Positions 21,707-32,754 are shown, counted from the first letter of the stretch. The stretch is 64,000 bases of DNA from Allium sativum (GCA_030737875.1 CM060925.1:485313514-485377513); one strand, 5' to 3'. Notes: generated by a model from the letters alone, not told the origin. A program made the numbers and translations.

Positions 21707-24218
21707 TGTAACGACCCGCATTCTACGCATCATAGGATCGTAGAATATTTATTTCTTTCACATACGAAGTCGTATGGTCGTGTAACTTTGGGAGACGACT
21801 ATTGGGGTCATTTCCCATGTTCATGATTTTTCCCGATTTTTAAATGACCATTTTACCCCTAGTTGGCACTGTTTTGGCCATAACTTTTGACTGGATAGGA
21901 ATTTTGACTTGAAACCACTTCCATTGGCTCCGGATGATGGTTTCTCTTTCCGTAGAGTGGTCACATTAGCCAAACGGACTTACCGTTTGGGAGATATGGC
22001 TGAAACAAGTTTCAGATGGTTAAAAACAGCTTAATTGGGCTTAACCGGGTGATTAGCAGCTAGGCCCAAGGGGAATTTCGGGTTTAGAGGTTTAGGAGGT
22101 CTGATTAGGGTTAGGTCATCACTTTCATTTCAGTTTTGAGCCGCCACAAACCTCCTTGAGACCTTAGTAATGGCTTCCTACATCTAAAACACCCCAAATC
22201 ACTCTCTAATTGAAGATTAGGCTTAGCAACACCAAATTAAGGAGAAAAAGCACCAAAGCAAGGTTAGAGCTGCTGTTAGACATCAGTATTCGCCCCAAAT
22301 CAGAGGAGTTTCAGTTCTGAGAATTTCATTTGTGGCCAAGGTGAGTGATTTGCATAGTTTTTGCACTAATTACGGTGATTAAGGGTAATTAGTGAAGATT
22401 AGCGAATTTATACGTAAATAAATTCTGGAAAAATTCTTAAAATTCTAAAATAATGTTTTAAGGCTCTGTTAGAAATTTGGGTTAATTTCGATGTGTTTTG
22501 TTAATCATATGCTTAAACATGATTAAGAGGGGTTATAGGCAAATGTGAGGTTTTAGCCACTTTTGATTCATTTTGATTCATTTAAATTGTTGTTTGCTGT
22601 TTGTGGTTGCTATTACATGTTGCTATGACTCTATGGTATGATTCATGATTGATTAGAATAGTTAAATTGCTCGAAAACGTCGTCGAATGGCGTAGAAAGC
22701 TCGCTGGAAAAAGTTGCAGAAAGCTGTGCAGAGCTTCGGATCGGATCGGATGGGGGGCTCGGATCGGACATGTGAACTGGGCAAGGTAATCCGAACCGAA
22801 CTGGAGTTTGGCACATAAGAGACTTGGCAAAAAGGAAGGCCGTTTACTTAGAGTTGGAGTGGACAGGGGGATCGGATCGGAACTATGGAGCAGGATCGGA
22901 TCGGAGTAGGAGAGAGCGGATCGGATCGGAAGCATAATAGAGGCCAGACCGGATCGACTCACGAATGGGAGGCTACGACTGGAGCAAGACGAAGGGATCG
23001 GATCGGATCGGAGTAGATGGAAAACGAGGAAGCTGATCGAAGGAGGAGCGTGAACTCGAAGGAGGACAGCACCCCGACCCGACCCGGAGGAGGAGGACCC
23101 CGACCCGACCCGGAGTGAAGCAACCGACCCGAATCGAGTGGAAGATGGCAAGGATGGAGGACCGACCCGAACCGACGCCACCGAACCAAACCGAGTTCTA
23201 GGACTGTTACTGTGCGACAATTTTTTTCTGAAGACCCACTCCAATTCGACCAAACCCGAGATGCAAAGGAAGTCCAAGTGAGAAGTTAAAGCTCAGGATT
23301 CGGATGGGAACCAATGAGTTCACTTCATGGTTGGGCTTTGCTGCGGGACGTGTGCTAAGGAGTTGTCAGTATTCATAACTTTGGTTCACCACTAAGAGAT
23401 GGATAGTGGGCTTGTAGTGATAGTTACACGGGATTGGATTCCGCCATGGCCCAAAGTATTAGGTGACCAAAGTAGTGGATATCGTATGCTTTACGCACAG
23501 AGTGAGAGAAGTGAGGATGGTTGTTATGCTTGATTGTTTGACATCACTATGACATACACACCCCCACCCCCGTATTCCTTACACCATATGTTAGCGGCAC
23601 CTTAGCGTATTGTACGGTATGTAGTGCTAACTCTTTGGTTGCAGGTCCAGGTTCAGGTATGATTGGATTATACCTGTTATTGTTCTGTTTTGTTTAGCTG
23701 CTTATCGCTCACACCAGGCTTTATGTCTGACCCAGAGTTTTATGTCTCTTCTTATTACTCTGGGTGCTCACACGAGCAGACTAGAGACAGGTTAGCTGGA
23801 GATGCACGGGTAGATGATCCGAAGACGAGCAGGAGGCTTCCACGTGATATATATATATTTAGTATTCTCCCTGTGTTGTTGAAGATCACTGCTTGGGCAT
23901 TGTTGGTGTATCTTCTACTTCAGCTTTCTTTTGTTTAGAGACAGTAAATTTGGAAAATTGTAATAAGCTGTATTTGGATTTCCGCTGCTTTGATGATTGA
24001 TGTTGATTTTAGTTATCAGCTTATGCACTGTCTCGCCTGTTTTGTGTCAAGTATGTTATTATTATATTTTATTCCATGCGCTGTGAGACATTCTGCAGGT
24101 TTCTTTGATTAGCTCATTCCCTTCTTTCCTTTCTTATGATGACCGTCTTGTGCTAGTCGGGCATGTGTACAGCGCACTTTTGGAGGAAACGCAGGCTGGT
24201 GCGAGGCGGGCCGTAACA
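21707..24218 (+). repeat. 5' LTR of element E
   Basis: TGTAACGACCCGC.. to ..GGGCCGTAACA. Contains a splice-donor-like AAG|GTGAGT (GT at 22341), a long GGATCGG/CCGACCC tract (about 22733-23200), the CAGGC-TTTAT-GTCTG hairpin (23715-23729), CCCAGAGT..ACTCTGGG (23731-23738/23757-23764) and TGCTC-ACAC-GAGCA (23765-23778). A 231-codon minus-strand frame across the tract (22582-23277) is low complexity and not a gene. Confidence 0.92.
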
Positions 24219-24220
24219 TT

Positions 24221-24232
24221 TGGTATCAGAGC
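24221..24232 (+). other. tRNA-iMet primer binding site of E
   Basis: TGGTATCAGAGC two bases after the 5' LTR. Confidence 0.9.
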
Positions 24233-24418
24233 TCTAGGTTGCGTAGTTAACCTAGGGAAGTTATCAGGGAGAGATATTATACGTATACGAGAGAGCGTAT
24301 TTGTGATTACTTTGGTTTTTAAAAGCTATATATATATACTATTAGTAGCATAAGGATGAAGTTGTACTGCACTAGCACCACTATGGAATCGTTAATCGTT
24401 TCCTTTTTCAGATTGACG

Positions 24419-25486
24419 ATGAGCCGAGATACTAGAGGTGCTGGCAGGGGAGCCAATAATGGGAATGCTGCTGACATGAGGACAATGTTTACTGACCTCA
24501 TGAGAGAGATGTTTAGAGATGTTCAGAGGGCAGCTCCCAATGGCGGAAATGGTGGTGGTCCAATAGTGCAGGCGCCGAGGGTCGACTTCGCCAAGCTGAA
24601 TAAGGACTATACTAGTCTTGGTGGGAAGTCGTTCCACGGAACGGAGTCGGCTACGGATGTTCAAGATTGGGTGGATAGTTGCGAACGTATCTTCGAGGAT
24701 TTGGGTATCGAAGATGCCATGAAGAGGAAGCTAGCATCCCGTCAGCTTCAAGGACGAGCAATGAATTGGTGGAATGCTATTAAGGCAGCAACTCCAGAGG
24801 ATCAGATTACATGGGATCAGTTTAAGGCTCGTTTTTGCGATAAGTTTATACCAGCTGCTCAGAAGTCAGAATTGTTTAGAAAGTTTCTGGAGCTTAAGCA
24901 GAACGGAAGGGCAGTTTCAGAGTATGTTGCTGAGTTCGATACTTTATCGAAATATGGGTTATCTCTTATCGACACTGCCGAGAAGAAGAACGAGAAGTTC
25001 ATAACTGGTTTAGATGGGTACTTGGGGGAAAGGCTTATAAACCACATCGATGAGACGTTTGAATCGATTGTAGGAAAGGCATTAAGGTCAGAAAGTCTTT
25101 ACCCTAAGCCTAAGACTGAGGTCACTACTGCATCTACAATGGAGCCAAAGCCGCAAGCAGGCGGCGGAGGCAAGAATAATTCCCAAACTAAGAGGAAACA
25201 AGACCAAACCATGGATGGCCAAAGTAAGAAGAATAAGAAAGATGGCGAGTGCTTTAGCTGTGGCAAGAAGGGCCACTATGCCAGAGATTGTCGAGAAAAG
25301 CCTGGGGAAAGGAAGTGCTTTAATTGCGGTCAAGCAGGACATCACAAGAATGAATGTCCACAATCTCCTAGGGAGAAGCAAATCGTGAAAGCATATGCTA
25401 TCAACGCTATTCCTTCTTCGTCGAATGCCCCAACTGCGGCGCAGAAGGAAAAAGGTGTCGTTATTCGAGGTATGCTTTCTATTTAA
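24419..25486 (+). CDS. gag: Gag protein of element E
   Basis: Open frame of 355 codons from ATG 24419 to TAA 25484-25486. It has a capsid-like retrotransposon gag domain (about residues 45-215; landmarks FHGTESATDVQDWVD, RAMNWWNAI and KFLELKQNGRAVSEYVAEF), a basic linker, then two CCHC zinc knuckles (CFSCGKKGHYARDC at about 279, CFNCGQAGHHKNEC at about 300). Gag would form the cytoplasmic particle and bind element RNA. The frame extends upstream to an ATG at 24356. I prefer 24419 because a pyrimidine tract ending CAG (24411) lies 7 bases before it, matching the acceptor-like site before gag in A and B. Unlike A, B and C, this frame is unbroken, which fits the near-identical LTRs. Confidence 0.85.
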   Translation: MSRDTRGAGRGANNGNAADMRTMFTDLMREMFRDVQRAAPNGGNGGGPIVQAPRVDFAKLNKDYTSLGGKSFHGTESATDVQDWVDSCERIFEDLGIEDAMKRKLASRQLQGRAMNWWNAIKAATPEDQITWDQFKARFCDKFIPAAQKSELFRKFLELKQNGRAVSEYVAEFDTLSKYGLSLIDTAEKKNEKFITGLDGYLGERLINHIDETFESIVGKALRSESLYPKPKTEVTTASTMEPKPQAGGGGKNNSQTKRKQDQTMDGQSKKNKKDGECFSCGKKGHYARDCREKPGERKCFNCGQAGHHKNECPQSPREKQIVKAYAINAIPSSSNAPTAAQKEKGVVIRGMLSI

Positions 25487-25860
25487 GATGTTTCTGTTCG
25501 AGTTTTGTTTAATAACAAGGTTTCCCATTCCTTCGTACCTAGTGACCTGGTAGATAGGTTGGAATTGGAACCCAAGATAGTCGATAGACCTTTAGTAGTG
25601 ACAAACCCGATAGGTGGTTTGACTAGCCTTTGTTGGATTTGTCGTAATTTGGTCTTATCGAGTCATGGATGTATGTTTGTTGTGATTGCATTATTTCGAG
25701 CTTTACTAGGTTTGGCTTGATTTTTAGGAGCCGATCAACTCCAAAGGTATAGAGCGATAGTAGGTTGCGAAGAGTCTTTGACGACCGTTAGAGTGGATGA
25801 TGGACGAAAGGTGGTATTGGATCGCCTACTTTATGATGAAGATGATAACGGGAGTTAGAG
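25487..25860 (+). pseudogene. Protease remnant of element E
   Basis: In frame with gag but after its stop. The sequence still reads as a retropepsin-like domain (SHSFVPSDLVDRLELEP, then VVTNPIGGLTSL), but the active-site region reads LFNNKVSHSF where relatives have a D-S/T-G triad, so the catalytic aspartate is missing. A further stop follows near 25718, after which similarity fades near 25860. No reverse transcriptase follows. Confidence 0.75.
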
Positions 25861-25867
25861 AAGCAAA

Positions 25868-27286
25868 TGTACATTGGATGTACAGTAGTTTGTTCAGGAC
25901 TTGGTCATGCGATCGACGATAGTTTCAAGCAAGATTGGCGAGGATAGCCAAAGTCAGTTATGGATGCTTGAGTGTTCGGATGTTTTGCTCATATCATCTC
26001 ACGTAGATTGTCCGAACTCGGAGGAGATGTTCCTTGGGTGCTTGTCTGATATTGGTTTAGGCCTTTGGGGCTTGTGCTTGGGGAATGTCGAGGTCGACTA
26101 GGATGGTTTGCGTGAGAGATAAGTGATTGTTGTGATTCTCATTGGATGATATCTTGGTGCACTCGGGGAGTGATGTGCAGCTCATAACATGGTAGGAATG
26201 TTCGATGGTATAGATTTCCCGAGTTAGACTCAATAAGGGTATGTGATGACTCGAGTGGGACTCGAGAAAGGTGCAAAGTAATGGATTGTTTAGGACCCTA
26301 TGTTGATGTTCTTTTTGAAAGAATAGGATGTGTTCATTGGTCAAGGAATATGCAACGAAGGTTAGGACGATTCAAGTTGGACTTGAACTCGTAAAAGAAA
26401 ATAGATGTTCGATTGATCTTAGAGATGCAACGAATAGGGAGACGACTCACGTTGGACTAGAGTTTGTAGGTAATGGATACTCAAGACTGGGTCTTAGTAT
26501 GGATGTGTAATAGATTGACTCGAGTTAGACTCGAGGAGGCTGCGAGGAATTGGATTGGCTCGAGTTGGACTCGAGAGGGCAGCAAGATAATGGATAGACT
26601 TGGGTGGGACTCGAGTGTTTCAGGCGGACTAAAAGCAGGGGTATCTGGGGACGCCCGTTACCTTGGATCCGTTGGACGTGATCTAGTTATCCTTGGAGGA
26701 TAAACGTGCGTTGGACGTACGGTAGTCCGTTTGGAGGCTGGGCTTCCATTAGTTATTGATGTTGGTTGGACCAGACATATAGGTGTTGATGTATTCATGG
26801 CTTTTAGCAGGTGATAGATAGGACTTGTTTGATGGATGCTATGGTTGTTATGTTTGTTCCTACCTTTCTTCTCTTGAGTAGACTATCACCTGTAAGATTC
26901 TGTTGAATGGAAATGGGACGAGTTCGTTAGTCATGGTGATATAACGGATACGAAGATACTTTACGTTAGACTTGAAGTATGTTTGGGAATTGTGGAGCGT
27001 CCGTTGGTCTTGGAGATTCAGTGGATATAGGAGTTTCAAGTGGGACTTGGACTCATAGGTAAGGTACCTAGATTCATTGGATGAGTCTAGTTCACCTTTG
27101 GAAGGTGAATGTACGTTGGACGTACAGTACAGATATAGGTGGAGTACCTGGATTCATTGGATGGGTCTAGTTCACCTTTGGAAGGTGAATGTACGTTGGA
27201 CGTACAGTACAGATATGGATGTAGTGCCTAGGGTCATTGGATGGATCCAGTTTGCCTCTAAGAGGTGAATATACGTTGGACATGCA
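25868..27286 (+). repeat. Array of short hairpins with NGG/TAG triloops inside E
   Basis: At least ten perfect 7-8-bp inverted repeats, each separated by exactly three bases (mostly TGG, also GGG or TAG), and about ten imperfect ones. Perfect copies: 25868-25884, 26250-26266, 26371-26387, 26519-26535, 26559-26575, 26687-26703, 27091-27109, 27110-27126, 27171-27189, 27190-27206. The arms differ: TGTACAT, CTCGAGT, TTCAAGT, TTATCCT, TTCACCTT, TGTACGT. From about 27061 to 27300 they form three 80-bp tandem units with three hairpins each. No open frame of substance. The array occupies the place of RT to integrase. Confidence 0.85.
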
Positions 27287-27300
27287 GTATGGATGTAGGC
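27061..27300 (+). repeat. 80-bp tandem repeat, three units
   Basis: Unit landmarks recur exactly 80 bp apart: GATTCAT-TGG-ATGRGTC at 27071 and 27151 (diverged at 27231), TTCACCTT-TGG-AAGGTGAA at 27091 and 27171 (diverged at 27251), and TGTACGT-TGG-ACGTACA at 27110 and 27190 (diverged at 27270). A fourth, diverged unit is at about 26658-26730. Confidence 0.88.
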
Positions 27301-27372
27301 AAGATTCGGGTTAGACTTGAAAGGACATTTGGAATGTAATTGGTAATTTGATGGATAGGGTTGGGTTACCTA

Positions 27373-27590
27373 AAAAGATGCCAAGAGAATATGTCATATT
27401 TCATGTTTCTCAGTTAAGGAAGTTTATGCATGATTTTGATTTAGCTAGTTCGCCATACCGGTAGGACGATATCGAAATAGAACCCAAGGCGGTTGGGAAC
27501 CGCGAGACCGATTCGCATTGTCGAGGACGATACGAAGAAATTACCAAGAGAGACGGCGAAATTAGTGAAAGTCCAAGGGGCGATGGTTCT
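27373..27590 (+). pseudogene. Integrase C-terminal/chromodomain remnant of E
   Basis: Short stretch still readable as the end of pol: VIFHVSQLRKFMHDFD, then DDIEIEPKAVGNRE, equivalent to FHVSQLRKFVYDPD and DDIEVESEAVGNRK in element C (minus strand, 58116-58457). Frame shifts and stops follow. It shows that E derived from a pol-bearing ancestor by internal replacement. Confidence 0.75.
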
Positions 27591-27703
27591 TCCCTTGTTA
27601 GTTTTCCGCATGCTAGGATAGACTTGTTTGCTTGCTTTGCATGTTTGATTGTTGTATGTGGGTGTTAGGCATGCGGGATCCTGTGTATGTTTTGGGGTTA
27701 AGG

Positions 27704-27738
27704 AATTTCGGGGACGAAATTTCTTAAGGGGGGGAGAG
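27704..27738 (+). other. PPT-proximal hairpin and polypurine tract of E
   Basis: AATTTCG-GGGA-CGAAATT (27704-27721), then a purine run AAGGGGGGGAGAG up to the 3' LTR start at 27739. Confidence 0.85.
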
Positions 27739-30250
27739 TGTAACGACCCGCATTCTACGCATCATAGGATCGTAGAATATTTATTTCTTTCACATACGAA
27801 GTCGTATGGTCGTGTAACTTTGGGAGACGACTATTGGGGTCATTTCCCATGTTCATGATTTTTCCCGATTTTTAAATGACCATTTTACCCCTAGTTGGCA
27901 CTGTTTTGGCCATAACTTTTGACTGGATAGGAATTTTGACTTGAAACCACTTCCATTGGCTCCGGATGATGGTTTCTCTTTCCGTAGAGTGGTCACATTA
28001 GCCAAACGGACTTACCGTTTGGGAGATATGGCTGAAACAAGTTTCAGATGGTTAAAAACAGCTTAATTGGGCTTAACCGGGTGATTAGCAGCTAGGCCCA
28101 AGGGGAATTTCGGGTTTAGAGGTTTAGGAGGTCTGATTAGGGTTAGGTCATCACTTTCATTTCAGTTTTGAGCCGCCACAAACCTCCTTGAGACCTTAGT
28201 AATGGCTTCCTACATCTAAAACACCCCAAATCACTCTCTAATTGAAGATTAGGCTTAGCAACACCAAATTAAGGAGAAAAAGCACCAAAGCAAGGTTAGA
28301 GCTGCTGTTAGACATCAGTATTCGCCCCAAATCAGAGGAGTTTCAGTTCTGAGAATTTCATTTGTGGCCAAGGTGAGTGATTTGCATAGTTTTTGCACTA
28401 ATTACGGTGATTAAGGGTAATTAGTGAAGATTAGCGAATTTATACGTAAATAAATTCTGGAAAAATTCTTAAAATTCTAAAATAATGTTTTAAGGCTCTG
28501 TTAGAAATTTGGGTTAATTTCGATGTGTTTTGTTAATCATATGCTTAAACATGATTAAGAGGGGTTATAGGCAAATGTGAGGTTTTAGCCACTTTTGATT
28601 CATTTTGATTCATTTAAATTGTTGTTTGCTGTTTGTGGTTGCTATTACATGTTGCTATGACTCTATGGTATGATTCATGATTGATTAGAATAGTTAAATT
28701 GCTCGAAAACGTCGTCGAATGGCGTAGAAAGCTCGCTGGAAAAAGTTGCAGAAAGCTGTGCAGAGCTTCGGATCGGATCGGATGGGGGGCTCGGATCGGA
28801 CATGTGAACTGGGCAAGGTAATCCGAACCGAACTGGAGTTTGGCACATAAGAGACTTGGCAAAAAGGAAGGCCGTTTACTTAGAGTTGGAGTGGACAGGG
28901 GGATCGGATCGGAACTATGGAGCAGGATCGGATCGGAGTAGGAGAGAGCGGATCGGATCGGAAGCATAATAGAGGCCAGACCGGATCGACTCACGAATGG
29001 GAGGCTACGACTGGAGCAAGACGAAGGGATCGGATCGGATCGGAGTAGATGGAAAACGAGGAAGCTGATCGAAGGAGGAGCGTGAACTCGAAGGAGGACA
29101 GCACCCCGACCCGACCCGGAGGAGGAGGACCCCGACCCGACCCGGAGTGAAGCAACCGACCCGAATCGAGTGGAAGATGGCAAGGATGGAGGACCGACCC
29201 GAACCGACGCCACCGAACCAAACCGAGTTCTAGGACTGTTACTGTGCGACAATTTTTTTCTGAAGACCCACTCCAATTCGACCAAACCCGAGATGCAAAG
29301 GAAGTCCAAGTGAGAAGTTAAAGCTCAGGATTCGGATGGGAACCAATGAGTTCACTTCATGGTTGGGCTTTGCTGCGGGACGTGTGCTAAGGAGTTGTCA
29401 GTATTCATAACTTTGGTTCACCACTAAGAGATGGATAGTGGGCTTGTAGTGATAGTTACACGGGATTGGATTCCGCCATGGCCCAAAGTATTAGGTGACC
29501 AAAGTAGTGGATATCGTATGCTTTACGCACAGAGTGAGAGAAGTGAGGATGGTTGTTATGCTTGATTGTTTGACATCACTATGACATACACACCCCCACC
29601 CCCGTATTCCTTACACCATATGTTAGCGGCACCTTAGCGTATTGTACGGTATGTAGTGCTAACTCTTTGGTTGCAGGTCCAGGTTCAGGTATGATTGGAT
29701 TATACCTGTTATTGTTCTGTTTTGTTTAGCTGCTTATCGCTCACACCAGGCTTTATGTCTGACCCAGAGTTTTATGTCTCTTCTTATTACTCTGGGTGCT
29801 CACACGAGCAGACTAGAGACAGGTTAGCTGGAGATGCACGGGTAGATGATCCGAAGACGAGCAGGAGGCTTCCACGTGATATATATATATTTAGTATTCT
29901 CCCTGTGTTGTTGAAGATCACTGCTTGGGCATTGTTGGTGTATCTTCTACTTCAGCTTTCTTTTGTTTAGAGACAGTAAATTTGGAAAATTGTAATAAGC
30001 TGTATTTGGATTTCCGCTGCTTTGATGATTGATGTTGATTTTAGTTATCAGCTTATGCACTGTCTCGCCTGTTTTGTGTCAAGTATGTTATTATTATATT
30101 TTATTCCATGCGCTGTGAGACATTCTGCAGGTTTCTTTGATTAGCTCATTCCCTTCTTTCCTTTCTTATGACGACCGTCTTGTGCTAGTCGGGCATGTGT
30201 ACAGCGCACTTTTGGAGGAAACGCAGGCTGGTGCGAGGCGGGCCGTAACA
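27739..30250 (+). repeat. 3' LTR of element E
   Basis: Same length as the 5' LTR (offset 6,032) and identical except at 30172 as far as I can compare by eye. Confidence 0.93.
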
Positions 30251-30780
30251 AATATACTCCATATGCGTCCACTTTAAGAATATTTCTCTTAATCTAGCAT
30301 GTCTTCTTCTTGATGCATCGACAACTTCAATTCCTTTTCTCAGAGTATAGGAAATGTTAAATTCATAGAGGGTCAATAATTTTAACTATCGTTGCTGTCG
30401 AAGCTTGAGATCCTTCTAAGGGAAAAGATACTTCAAGGATTCATGTCCGTAAGCAGCACGAACCAATCCCATAATGTATAGTGCTTGCACGTCTTCAAAG
30501 AAAAAAAAATATCGTTGCCAATTCCAAGGGATGGGTTGGGAAATTCCTTTCATGTGTTTTTATCATTCCATTGGCGAAGGCGACAACTTTCCTTTCTACA
30601 TCAACAGTGCATCCAAACAAGTACCACAAGCTTTATGTATATTGTTAACTCTTGATTTCCAATATGAATATGAAACATTGGTGCACTCATAACCTCTCTT
30701 TCAAAACAACAAACTCATGTCCACTTGAATTCTATATAAAAGCCTGATTCTTTTTCGTCAAGTTGGTTAATATGTTGATA
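30251..30780 (-). pseudogene. Element D pol fragment: RNase H part, decayed
   Basis: Continuation of D beyond E. Reverse reading 30185-30376 gives YEFNISYTLRKGIEVVDASR, matching the end of RNase H ([20 protein letters not shown] in A/B). Further on, to about 30720, a degraded DACGT..MQ-like part of RNase H can be seen. The rest of D (RT, gag, 5' LTR) is not in the window. Confidence 0.75.
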
Positions 30781-30803
30781 TCAATGAGAAGTCATTTATG
30801 AAG

Positions 30804-31139
30804 TGTAACAATCGTAATTGGAATTTGTAATATTGAACTAATTTAATTAAAATAGAAGTGTCTGAATTTGATTTTGACTATTATTATTGTTTTCAGTCAA
30901 ATTATTATTCAATTATAGTTTATGAAGGATTTTGTCCTCATTTAGTTAGTTAATAAATTCCTTTCAGATATTATATTGAAATTCAAACAAAATGTTTTAA
31001 TAAATATAAAATATTTTAAAGTGCAGATAATTTTATATATAAAAAATGGTCAAAAGGAAGATTTCTTTAATATTCAATAAAACCAATGAATCGGCATAGA
31101 TGAGTAAATTCATTTATATCAACATGGTGAATAATTAAA
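30804..31139 (+). repeat. Truncated LTR start H
   Basis: Begins TGTAACAATCG inside decayed D DNA and continues AT-rich until another LTR starts at 31140. The assignment rests on the TGTAAC start only. Confidence 0.4.
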
Positions 31140-31428
31140 TGTAACGACCGTATTTTACATATCAGAGGATCGTAAAATATTTTTATTTAATTCTGTATGG
31201 TCGGATCATTCTCATATCTTGATATGTTGGTTATGGGGATGTGAGACATGTACATAATTTTTATCAATTTTTCTTGTGACCATTTTCCCTTGTCTGTTTT
31301 GTACAGGGCACAACTTTTGACTGGGATCGAATCAGGTGCTGAGATCAATTCCGTTGGAAAGGAAATGGTGTTGCCAAGTGTGGTCACATTGAATATTTGG
31401 TTCAGCGGTTTGGGAGGAATCTCTGTGT
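31140..31428 (+). repeat. Truncated LTR start I, old relative of E/C
   Basis: TGTAACGACCGTATTTTAC.. aligns along its length with the first ~290 bp of E's LTR (shared pieces include AGGATCGTA, TGACCATTTT, AACTTTTGACTGG, GTGGTCACATT) but is strongly diverged. It is cut at 31428 by the next LTR start. Confidence 0.7.
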
Positions 31429-31668
31429 AACAACCTGTATTTTTAGAATTAATTTAGATTTTTATTTTAAGCTATATTAATGAATTTGTGAGTATAAATT
31501 GGTTATTTTTGCTAAATAAAAATTGAGAATAATTTAAAATTTGTTTTTATATTTTATTTGACTTAAAATAAACTCAGTAGAATTATTAAATTGATTTATA
31601 AGCCTTGATTTTAAAAATTTTAAACATTCAATTTTTAAAATTATCACATAGCCCTTAAAAAGTGAAAT
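31429..31668 (+). repeat. Truncated LTR start J
   Basis: Starts TGTAACAACCTG exactly where homology of I to E stops; AT-rich for 240 bp; ends where C's reversed LTR begins. Confidence 0.5.
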
Positions 31669-31965
31669 TGTGACGGCCCGCCCCGCACCAGTTGGCATTT
31701 CCTCCGAAAGTGCGTTGTACACATGCCCGACTAGCCCGGAACGGTCGTCAAAGAAAGGAAGGAAGAGAATGAACTAATCAAGAACCTGTAGAATGTCTCA
31801 CAGCGCAAGGAATAAAATATAATAACAACATACTTGACATGAACAAGCGAGACAGTGCATAAGCTGAAAATTAACATCATAGCAGTGGAAATTCCAAATA
31901 TAGCTTATGTTTCACATCATTATTATTACAACTTTAAAACTGTCTCTAAAGTAAAAGAAAGGAAG
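31669..31965 (-). repeat. Element C 3' LTR, first piece
   Basis: The + strand TGTGACGGCCCGCC.. is the reverse complement of an LTR end like that of E (..GGGCGGGCCGTAACA). It matches E in the stretch around the Cys/Arg-like GCACTTTCGGAGGAAA. Interrupted by A after GGAAG (31961-31965); resumes at 55672. Confidence 0.85.
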
Positions 31966-32521
31966 TGTAACACCCCGTGTATTCTATAACTGTGAAATTC
32001 ACAAATTAAAGTATAACTAATTTCAAAACAAAGTATTAAGGGAAACGGGATACGCCATTGCGTTCGTCTCGGTAAAATACGCGAAATAGAGTCCGAGTTT
32101 TCGAAAAACGGAGCCCGTATGACCAAATTATGGCCCGATGAAGTTTCAGAAAATTCAAATTTCGAAAATAGATTTAAATTTCAGCCCAATCAGAGTAGGC
32201 GGGAAAATTCCCGCCCAAACCCACCAGGTCGACCTGGGGGTCGACCTGCCAGGCCAGGTCGAACTGGGAGTCGACTTAGGTGTCGACCTGCCCAGGCAGG
32301 TCGACTCTAGAGTCGACCTGGGGGTCGACTGGGGAGTCGACCTGGCCCCTGAGCCAGGTCGAACCCAGCCCACCCTGGCTGGCCTAGTCTGTGTTTGGTC
32401 GATTTTCTGAGCCTTGCCTTGTCACTAGGGCTAGGTGTCAGCTCATGGTTGGTCTCTCCTTTGAACGAACGGCTATTATTGAACCGAGCTTCATCGACGG
32501 TCTAAATCAACTCACAAACTC

Positions 32522-32754
32522 TATAAAAGGGACCTAAGACTAACCCTAATTCACTTAAACTAAAATGGAGATGAGACCGTCATGCTGCTGAGGAGAGACT
32601 GAGGATAGCCGTCAGAAATAGAGAGACAATTAGGGGATAAATCAGAAGCTTAAAGCAACGTTAATCAAATTAAAGCAATGCCCACAACAAAGGATAGCAT
32701 CTCCAAATTCAGAATTCAGATTCCTGAATTGAAGATTCGTCATACGCTGTAAGT
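32522..32754 (+). promoter_or_regulatory. TATA box and splice-donor-like site of LTR A
   Basis: TATAAAAG at 32522-32529 and, about 220 bp on, CGCT|GTAAGTAG with GT at 32749. The same pair (TATA, then a strong donor 170-320 bp later) is found in B, F and F'. Confidence 0.55.

Larger units (their letters stand above)
21707..30250 (+). mobile_element. LTR element E, gag-only non-autonomous, recent insertion
   Basis: Complete element with target duplication AATAT (21702-21706, 30251-30255). The LTRs (21707-24218, 27739-30250) are both 2,512 bp, and by eye differ at one base (T24140 versus C30172), so insertion was very recent. The interior holds a primer site, an open gag, a dead protease remnant, a 1.4-kb hairpin array and a scrap of the C-terminal integrase/chromodomain; RT, RNase H and the integrase core are absent. 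This is the TR-GAG type of non-autonomous element. Its LTR is homologous to that of C, which carries pol and is a plausible helper type. It interrupts D's pol between RNase H and integrase. Confidence 0.92.

Noticed and set aside
22582..23277. 231-codon minus-strand frame in E's LTR (identical at 28614-29309)
   Set aside because: Product is Ser/Pro/Arg low-complexity text from the GGATCGG tract, duplicated only because it is in both LTRs; no domain.
26328..26703. Short plus-strand frames across the hairpin array of E
   Set aside because: Sequence pattern is explained by paired inverted repeats, not codon structure; no domain.
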